A stretch of 34,097 bases of DNA from an uncultured Bacilli bacterium. Its GTDB lineage: Bacteria > Bacillota_I > Bacilli_A > RF39 > UBA660. Positions 27,615 to 34,097 of the stretch are shown piece by piece (the stretch's first letter is position 1; every line of letters begins with the position of its first letter). A program made the position numbers and the translations under genes. The stretch covers positions 1-34,097 of the forward strand of contig CANQIN010000007.1 in NCBI GenBank assembly GCA_947623995.1, written 5' to 3'. The notes beneath the pieces were generated by a model. The model searched no databases, was not told the origin of the DNA, and worked only from the letters and a program-made list of their open reading frames with translations.

Positions 27615-28235
27615 TTAATCAATATTTATATTTTTTTTCATTTTTAGAATATCTAATTCATCTTTTATTGTTTCTTTACCAGCATTAACTCCATCTTTTA
27701 CAAATATAGCTTTAATAGTTAGAAAAAAAACTTTTAAATCTTGTTTAAATGAAAAATTTCTAACATATTCTAAATCATAATTAATTTTTTCTATTATAGT
27801 TAAATTATTTCTTCCTTTTACTTGAGCAAGACCTGTAATTCCTGGTAAAACATCACATCTATGTCTTTGTTCTTCATTCATATTCTCGTAATATTCAGGT
27901 ATCCATGGTCTCGGTCCAATAAAAGCCATTTCACCTTTTAATATATTAATTATTTGAGGTAATTCATCTAAACTTAACGATCTAATAAACTTTCCAACTT
28001 TAGTATATTTATCTTTTTCTTTAAAATTATGAACATCATTTTCGGCAACCATACTTCTAAACTTATACATTTTAAATATTTTACCATTTTTGCCAGTCCG
28101 ATCCTGTTTAAATATCACTGGTCCTTTACTATCTATTTTTATTGCAATAGCTATTATAATCATTGGTATTAAAAATAATATAAGTATAGATAAAGCCATT
28201 AGAAAATCAGTAATTCTTTTAATAATTCTATACAT
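27615..28235 (-). CDS. priming sugar transferase (WcaJ/PglC-like), copy A
   Basis: KGPVIFKQDRTGKNGKIFKMYKFRSM; LDELPQIINILKGEMAFIGPRPWIPEY; LPGITGLAQVKGRN. Confidence 0.94.
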   Translation of the reverse strand: MYRIIKRITDFLMALSILILFLIPMIIIAIAIKIDSKGPVIFKQDRTGKNGKIFKMYKFRSMVAENDVHNFKEKDKYTKVGKFIRSLSLDELPQIINILKGEMAFIGPRPWIPEYYENMNEEQRHRCDVLPGITGLAQVKGRNNLTIIEKINYDLEYVRNFSFKQDLKVFFLTIKAIFVKDGVNAGKETIKDELDILKMKKNINID

Positions 28236-28239
28236 TTTA

Positions 28240-28330
28240 AATCCCCTATCCTTTATTCAAATGTTAGTATTTTTTTACATCTCATAGTTGCTCGTAATCG
28301 TCGATTATTATATCATTATGAATTATTGAT
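28240..28330 (-). pseudogene. remnant of the cpsB/ywqE 3' end upstream of priming transferase copy A
   Basis: AAATCAATAATTCATAATGATATAATAATCGACGAT (LKSIIHNDIIIDD) matches the CpsB C-terminus LKSIVHNDIIVDD at ~30260-30300. Confidence 0.75.
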
Positions 28331-28446
28331 TTCAACATTTTTTACCAACTTACTTCACATATTAAAAAAATGAGAACTTTCAATTTTATTTTTAGGTTAT
28401 CATTTTTATTCTTTATTTAAAATAATATTTTTATATATTATATTAT

Positions 28447-29514
28447 TTAAATAAAATATATATTGTTATAAGGGAATATTTCCGTTCGTCCATATATATA
28501 AAATACATATATAAAATATAAAATTAAACAAATATAATAAATTATTTTTATAATTTTCCTTGAATATTTGTCTTTTATTTTATTTAATAATAACGGAAAT
28601 AAAACTATTTGAATAAGTGAAAAATACAAAGCGATTCTAGAAATATCAGATGAAGATAGTAAAAATTCGAAAAGAAACCCAGTAAAAAAGATACTACAAT
28701 AGTTTTTTAATAATGTATTTTCACAAATACTTTTTTTAAACAAAAATAATAACACCAGAAAAGGAAAATAAGCTAATATAAAATTATAATCTATATTACT
28801 AAAAGATATTTTCAAAAAATATCCTTTATAATTATTAAAAATTGACAGTTTACTTAATATTGGAGAACCTAAAAAAAGTATGATTAACGTTGCAAATGTA
28901 ACCAAAATTAATTTTTTTGAAATTTTTTCAGTTTTTTTGGAAAACATTGCAACTAAAAAATACGGAAATAATACTATAGTAGAATTATGGATTAAAAAAG
29001 ATAAAAATAATAGTAGTATTGTTTGTTTTTTTTGATTGTTTTGGAGAAAAGCTAAAGCATATAATGCAAGTGCCATTGATAATCCTTGACGAATAATATT
29101 ATAAGAAAAAGGTAAATAAATAAATAAATATGAAGCAAAAATTAACATTGTTCCATTTTTTTTACCTAATTTTTTAATAGCAAGCATAACAAGCAAATTA
29201 GTTAAAAATGAATATATAAATATTATTGTTTGAGGTTCAGCAGATATCATATTGGCAATTTGAAATAATACACGATCTCCAATTTCTAAAAAACTATAGG
29301 AGTGATAATATTTGATATAGTTTGAATAATCAGTTCCTACATAATATCTAAAACCAGATACAAATGTTAAAACGATAAATACAATTAAAAATATAATATT
29401 ACAAATTTTCTTATGTTTTTTATTATAATTATAATCATATAAACCCATTAATCCTACCAAAGATGTAAATAATATAATATAAAAAAATAAACTTGCTGTA
29501 TTTGACATAGTCAT
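28447..29514 (-). CDS. EpsG/Wzy-like polysaccharide polymerase
   Basis: Multi-TM; FVSGFRYYVGTDYSNYIKYY; NIIRQGLSMALALYALAFL. Confidence 0.88.
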   Translation of the reverse strand: MTMSNTASLFFYIILFTSLVGLMGLYDYNYNKKHKKICNIIFLIVFIVLTFVSGFRYYVGTDYSNYIKYYHSYSFLEIGDRVLFQIANMISAEPQTIIFIYSFLTNLLVMLAIKKLGKKNGTMLIFASYLFIYLPFSYNIIRQGLSMALALYALAFLQNNQKKQTILLLFLSFLIHNSTIVLFPYFLVAMFSKKTEKISKKLILVTFATLIILFLGSPILSKLSIFNNYKGYFLKISFSNIDYNFILAYFPFLVLLFLFKKSICENTLLKNYCSIFFTGFLFEFLLSSSDISRIALYFSLIQIVLFPLLLNKIKDKYSRKIIKIIYYICLILYFIYVFYIYGRTEIFPYNNIYFI

Positions 29515-29558
29515 ACCTCACTTTTTAAAATTTTAATTTATGATTAATTATTATTGAT

Positions 29559-30170
29559 TTATATATCATTTTCTGTTTTTAAAATATCTAATTCATCTTT
29601 TATTGTTTCTTTACCAGCATTAACTCCATCTTTTACAAATATAGCTTTAATAGTTAAGAAAAAAACTTTTACATCTTGTTTAAATGAAAAATTTCTAACA
29701 TATTCTAAATCATAATTAATCTTTTCTATTATACTTAAATTGTTTCTTCCTTTTACTTGAGCAAGACCTGTAATTCCTGGTAAAACATCACATCTATGTC
29801 TTTGTTCTTCATTCATATTCTCGTAATATTCAGGTATCCATGGTCTCGGTCCAATAAAAGCCATTTCACCTTTTAATATATTAATTATTTGAGGTAATTC
29901 ATCTAAACTTAACGATCTAATAAACTTTCCAACTTTAGTATATTTATCTTTTTCTTTAAAATTATGAACATCATTTTCAGCAACCATACTTCTAAACTTA
30001 TACATTTTAAATATTTTGCCATTTTTTCCAGTTCTATCTTGTTTAAATATCACTGGCCCTTTACTATCTATTTTAATAGCTACTGCTATTAAAATCATCG
30101 GTATTAAAAATAATATAAGTATAGATAAAGCCATTAGGAAATCAATAATTCTTTTAAGAACTTTATACAT
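29559..30170 (-). CDS. priming sugar transferase (WcaJ/PglC-like), copy B
   Basis: ~96% identical by eye to copy A over ~198 aa. Confidence 0.94.
   Translation of the reverse strand: MYKVLKRIIDFLMALSILILFLIPMILIAVAIKIDSKGPVIFKQDRTGKNGKIFKMYKFRSMVAENDVHNFKEKDKYTKVGKFIRSLSLDELPQIINILKGEMAFIGPRPWIPEYYENMNEEQRHRCDVLPGITGLAQVKGRNNLSIIEKINYDLEYVRNFSFKQDVKVFFLTIKAIFVKDGVNAGKETIKDELDILKTENDI
29743..29978. repeat. 236-bp perfect direct repeat with 27808-28043 (within priming transferase copies)
   Basis: Direct comparison of the two segments; mismatches bound it at 29742/27807 and 29979/28044. Confidence 0.85.
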
Positions 30171-30181
30171 CTTAGACCACT

Positions 30182-30910
30182 TTATCCTTTTATTCCAATA
30201 TCGTAATTGTTTATAACCTTCTCAAAGTTGTTCATAAGTAAATCATCAACTATTATATCATTATGAACTATTGATTTTAACTTTTTTTTCATTTTATTTA
30301 TATCGTAGTTTCCATCATGATGCATATCACTTGCTAAAAAGCTTATCCAATTATTTTTTAAAAAGAATTTTAAAGATTTTTTGGCTTCTTTTCCATAAGC
30401 TCCTAATAGACTCAAATAATTACCTTGAAGTAATACACCCATTCTTAAAAATTCGATGGCATATTCTGGATGCTGTTTAAAAATATGATATCTTTCTGGG
30501 TGCGCTAAAATAGGAATATAATCATTAGTAATTAAATCATAAAGAATATCTTTAGCATTTTTCATAATATATTCTAAAGGAAATTCTACTAAGATATATT
30601 TAGAATTATTAATTGTTTTAATTTTTTTCTTTTTAATTAAATCAATTATTTCTTCATCTAAAAATACTTCATTACCTAAATATAAATTAATATCTATATG
30701 ATTAGTTTTAGCATATAATTTTAATTTTTCAAAAATCTTTTCTTTCTTTTCATTGTCGCAATTATATTTAGTATTTTTAATATAGTGAGGAGTTAAAACA
30801 ATATCTGTTATACCTTCTCTTTGAGCTTTTCTTAAAAGAACAACACTTTCTTTAAAATCTTTTGCTCCATCATCAATTCCTGGCAATAAATGGCAATGCA
30901 TATCCTTCAT
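30182..30910 (-). CDS. tyrosine-protein phosphatase CpsB/YwqE (PHP family)
   Basis: MKDMHCHLLPGIDDGAKD; VLTPHYI; PILAHPERY; ASDMHH. Confidence 0.94.
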   Translation of the reverse strand: MKDMHCHLLPGIDDGAKDFKESVVLLRKAQREGITDIVLTPHYIKNTKYNCDNEKKEKIFEKLKLYAKTNHIDINLYLGNEVFLDEEIIDLIKKKKIKTINNSKYILVEFPLEYIMKNAKDILYDLITNDYIPILAHPERYHIFKQHPEYAIEFLRMGVLLQGNYLSLLGAYGKEAKKSLKFFLKNNWISFLASDMHHDGNYDINKMKKKLKSIVHNDIIVDDLLMNNFEKVINNYDIGIKG

Positions 30911-30912
30911 AA

Positions 30913-31614
30913 CTAATTACTCTTTCCATAATAATCATTACAATAATATCCATAGTAACTATTATCTTTTACAGAAGCTCTATTTACAACAACGCCAGTA
31001 ATTGGTGCATTAGCTTGAGCAAAAGCTTTCTTAACTCGATCTAATAATTCAATTTTTGTTTTCTTATTTGATACTACTACAACATTAGCATCACTATACT
31101 GAGTCATAACTAGAGCATCACTAAGTCCTATTGCTGGAGGACAATCAAAAATAATAATGTCATACATTTTCTTTAATTTTTCAATTAATTTTTTATTATG
31201 AATAGAATTTAATAATTCAATTGGATTTGGAGGTGTTGGACCAGTAGTTATTAAATCTACTCTTTTAGTTCCAGTTTCAATTATATATTTATCTAAATTA
31301 ATATCTTCTTTGTAGTTTAATATTAAAGTAGAATATCCTCTACTAACTGAATTAGTTACTTTAAATATTTCATGTTGTCTTCCTTTTCTTAAGTCACAAT
31401 CAATTAATAAAACGCTTTTTCCTTCTTGTGCATATGCAACTGCTAAATTAGCCGTAATAAAACTTTTTCCATCACCACTTTCTGGTGAAGTAAATAAAAT
31501 AGTTTTTAGTTTACCTTTATTCATAACCGAAAAAGCTAAATTAGTTCTAATTGTCTTAATAGATTCACTAAAAACTGATTTTGAATTAGCCGTTATTTTT
31601 AAATCTGATTTCAT
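30913..31614 (-). CDS. CpsD/CapB family tyrosine-protein kinase
   Basis: TSPESGDGKSFITANLAVAYAQEGKSVLLIDCDLRKG; DIIIFDCPPAIGLSDAL; C-terminal Tyr cluster YYGYYCNDYYGKSN. Confidence 0.95.
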   Translation of the reverse strand: MKSDLKITANSKSVFSESIKTIRTNLAFSVMNKGKLKTILFTSPESGDGKSFITANLAVAYAQEGKSVLLIDCDLRKGRQHEIFKVTNSVSRGYSTLILNYKEDINLDKYIIETGTKRVDLITTGPTPPNPIELLNSIHNKKLIEKLKKMYDIIIFDCPPAIGLSDALVMTQYSDANVVVVSNKKTKIELLDRVKKAFAQANAPITGVVVNRASVKDNSYYGYYCNDYYGKSN

Positions 31615-31633
31615 AACACATTTCCTCCAAACT

Positions 31634-32296
31634 TTAGTCTTCTTTAGGTACGATACCTAAAACAGTTAATCCTAATTTTGTTTCAACAACTTCATCTGAT
31701 TTAATTGTTGTATCAAAATAAAACATTATAAATACCACACTCAAAGATAATACTAAACCAACAACTAAGTACATCATATTATCTTTCATAAAATTAACAT
31801 TGTATGGAGTATTATTAGGAATAGCTTCATCAACTATTGAAACATTTTCTAAATTATAAATTGTTTTTACTTCTTCACTAAATGCTTTAGCTGTTTCATT
31901 AGCGATTTTTGCAGCTGTATCAGCATTACGGTCTGAAACATTTATCTTAATAATTTCAGTATTAGTTACAGATGAAACTGAAATTTGACTAGACAAAGCT
32001 TCAACACTTGTATTTAAATTTAAAACGCTAATAACAGTATTTAAAACTTTTCTACTTTTAATAATTTCACTATATGTGCTAACTAAGTTTTTATTTAATT
32101 GAACATCATTAGAACTATAATTACCATTATTTTTTTCATTAACTAAAATAATAGTTGTGTTGCTTTTATAAAGCGGCTTACGAATAATTATAGAATAATA
32201 ATTACCTACTATTAAAACTACAAAAACCGCAATAATAATTCTAATAATATTTGATTTAAAGTATTCAAATACTTCTTTTAAATTAATTTCTTCCAT
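31634..32296 (-). CDS. Wzz/CpsC-type chain-length determinant
   Basis: MEEINLKEVFEYFKSNIIRIIIAVFVVLIVGNYYSI; two TM segments. Confidence 0.93.
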   Translation of the reverse strand: MEEINLKEVFEYFKSNIIRIIIAVFVVLIVGNYYSIIIRKPLYKSNTTIILVNEKNNGNYSSNDVQLNKNLVSTYSEIIKSRKVLNTVISVLNLNTSVEALSSQISVSSVTNTEIIKINVSDRNADTAAKIANETAKAFSEEVKTIYNLENVSIVDEAIPNNTPYNVNFMKDNMMYLVVGLVLSLSVVFIMFYFDTTIKSDEVVETKLGLTVLGIVPKED

Positions 32297-32330
32297 ATAA
32301 ATTCATTTCTCCCTTTATTTATCCCATAAC

Positions 32331-32360
32331 ACTATATCAAATTTAAAATGTTTAAGTCAA
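32331..32360 (-). promoter_or_regulatory. putative sigma-A promoter TTGACT-N18-TATAGT for the main EPS operon
   Basis: -10 32331-32336; -35 32355-32360; Wzz start at 32296. Confidence 0.6.
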
Positions 32361-32382
32361 TTAATTTTAAATTAAAAGATCA

Positions 32383-32400
32383 CAATAATTTTAATTATTG
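32383..32400. promoter_or_regulatory. palindrome CAATAATT-TT-AATTATTG upstream of EPS promoter (possible operator)
   Basis: Perfect 8-bp arms with 2-nt centre, ~23 bp upstream of -35. Confidence 0.35.
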
Positions 32401-32484
32401 ATATTAATATTGAACTTAAAATCAAATGTAATTTCAATATAAATATTTCATAAATTAACATGGTCTTTTTTTAAATTAATTCAA

Positions 32485-33945
32485 TTAATTTTCTTCTAAA
32501 ACTTCGTTTAACTTATTAATTGCTAAATTAATTGATTGCTCATCAACATTCATAACATATAAATCTCTTCCTGGATAACAATATGTAGGCATCATTGCAC
32601 CTGTTCCTGTAATATTAGATTTTTCTATTTTCCATGTAGCCATGTCATCTATTTGCATTTTTATTAAATTAGTTATATCTGTTTCATTAATGTTTGTTTC
32701 AAATGTTCCTTCTAATGAACTTAAGATATTTGAATAGTTATTTAAAATAGTACTTGATTTAGAAACTTTTTCAATTATTTTTTCAATTACTTGCTCTTGA
32801 TTTTCGCCACGATGGCGATCACCAGATTCATAAGCTTTTCTTTCTCTTGCAAATCCTAATGCACATCTTCCATCTACTTCATTTAATCCTGGATTTATTA
32901 TACAGCCATTAGCATTACACATAAATTGATAGTCAACATCTGAATTAATTGTAATACCCCCTATAGCATCTACTAATCTTGTTACTGAATTAAAGTTAAC
33001 TCTGACATAATAAGGAATTTTAATTTGTAATAAATCTTCTATTGTAGATTTTGACAATTCAATCCCACCAACTGTTCCTGAATGAGTTAATTTATCTTTT
33101 AAAGTTGTATCTATTCCATGTAAGTAGACATATGAATCTCTTGGAATATGAATCATTAATAATCTTTTAGTTTTAGGATTAACCGCTAAAATAATATTTA
33201 CATCACTTAGGCTTCTACTAGGCATATAATTACTTCTTGTATCAATCCCACTTATATATATTACAAAAGGATCTTTTCCAGTATTAATATTTACAGCTTC
33301 CATATCTACTTCTGTTGTAATATCGATTGAAGCAATAATCTTAACTTTATTTTCATAATCTTCATCTATTCCAGTTATTGCATCATAATTACCTGAATTA
33401 ACAATAATAATATAACTTAAATCATTAACAACATTATCAAATAACTCAGCAACATTAGTATGATAATTAATAGTTCCCTGTAATTTTTCTTTAATCTTTG
33501 CTTCTACTTTACTCATATCATCTAAATCTTTAAAAACATTTAATTCTTGATATTTAATATCTTCAATAGTTTCATAAGTAGAATTTTTATTAGCCAAAAT
33601 ATAATATGTATCAGTATTGTATCTTATACTGATATTTTTTAAGAAATTCATTGTATTATTAATAATACCAGTAACTATTATTAATATAGTAATAATTATA
33701 ATATTAACTATAATTGAACTTATATATGCAACGTTTTTCCTTTCTTTTTTTAAAATAATGAAGCCACTAATACCTATAATTATCAAAAAAACTATTATAC
33801 TAGCAATAAAATATTTGCTAGGTAAAATATTACTAGTAAATAAAGTGACTTCAAATATAATGCTCATAATTAAAAAAATAATTCCAACTACGATACTAGC
33901 TATTTGTACTCCATTCTTTTCACTATTAACTTTTTTGCGTTTCAT
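32485..33945 (-). CDS. LytR-CpsA-Psr (LCP) family protein
   Basis: FVIYISGIDTRSNYMPSRSLSDVNIILAVNPKTKRLLMIHIPRDSYV; DKLTHSGTVGG; FARERKAYESGDRHRGENQEQVI. Confidence 0.94.
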   Translation of the reverse strand: MKRKKVNSEKNGVQIASIVVGIIFLIMSIIFEVTLFTSNILPSKYFIASIIVFLIIIGISGFIILKKERKNVAYISSIIVNIIIITILIIVTGIINNTMNFLKNISIRYNTDTYYILANKNSTYETIEDIKYQELNVFKDLDDMSKVEAKIKEKLQGTINYHTNVAELFDNVVNDLSYIIIVNSGNYDAITGIDEDYENKVKIIASIDITTEVDMEAVNINTGKDPFVIYISGIDTRSNYMPSRSLSDVNIILAVNPKTKRLLMIHIPRDSYVYLHGIDTTLKDKLTHSGTVGGIELSKSTIEDLLQIKIPYYVRVNFNSVTRLVDAIGGITINSDVDYQFMCNANGCIINPGLNEVDGRCALGFARERKAYESGDRHRGENQEQVIEKIIEKVSKSSTILNNYSNILSSLEGTFETNINETDITNLIKMQIDDMATWKIEKSNITGTGAMMPTYCYPGRDLYVMNVDEQSINLAINKLNEVLEEN

Positions 33946-34068
33946 ATTTATTCACTCCTACCTGAATTTAAGTATACAAGATTTTAATGGATAAAACAAG
34001 ATTATAATTTTTTAATATGTAAATAAACTTATAAAAATATTAATAAAAATTAATACTATTATTCTTTA

Positions 34069-34077
34069 TTCGACAAA
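34069..34077 (-). promoter_or_regulatory. TTTGTCGAA Spo0A-box-like motif upstream of EPS-locus LCP gene
   Basis: + strand ttcgacaaa at 34069-34077, ~125 bp upstream of ATG 33945. Confidence 0.35.
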
Positions 34078-34097
34078 GTTCTTACATTCCTTAAGTT

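Noticed and set aside
3145-34000. Plus-strand ORFs in the supplied track (e.g. 7452..7811, 14040..14282, 28090..28287, 33617..33994)
   Set aside because: They are antisense to well-supported genes, have low-complexity hydrophobic translations typical of the reverse of AT-rich coding DNA, and lack convincing SD context.

Overview
This is a very AT-rich, Firmicutes/Bacilli-like window in which every convincing gene lies on the minus strand. It is dominated by a ~27-28 kb capsule/exopolysaccharide (EPS) locus, about 5.4-33.9 kb. In transcription order the locus reads: LCP ligase, CpsC/Wzz-like, CpsD kinase, CpsB/YwqE phosphatase, priming sugar transferase B, EpsG/Wzy-like, priming sugar transferase A, polysaccharide pyruvyl transferase, SDR, MenD-like ThDP enzyme, GT4, GT2, GT4, pyruvyl transferase, flippase, gene debris, GT4, membrane-anchored GH43-like propeller, NAD epimerase, TupA-like ATP-grasp, GT2, FrhB-like Fe-S protein (frameshifted), nitroreductase, SGNH-like protein, MBOAT acyltransferase, hexapeptide acetyltransferase, UDP-sugar dehydrogenase. 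Beyond it are an unannotated 29-aa membrane microprotein, an Rpn/PD-(D/E)XK nuclease with a row of truncated relatives, a second LCP gene, an STAS + sigma-F/B-like pair with no anti-sigma kinase gene, and an edge-truncated Rpn-like gene. The main discovery candidate is a set of three C10 (coding-strand G10) homopolymers inside three EPS-decoration genes within 4.7 kb. They look like a combinatorial slipped-strand phase-variation system, here in the state ON (acetyltransferase), ON (SGNH partner of MBOAT), OFF (FrhB-like; a G9 allele restores one continuous ORF). Other notable signals are TTTGTCGAA (Spo0A-box-like) motifs upstream of the STAS-sigma pair and at the EPS head, a near-match with the same promoter geometry upstream of the microprotein, and ~96% identical priming transferases flanking the wzy-like gene, with a cpsB 3'-end remnant marking the duplication.
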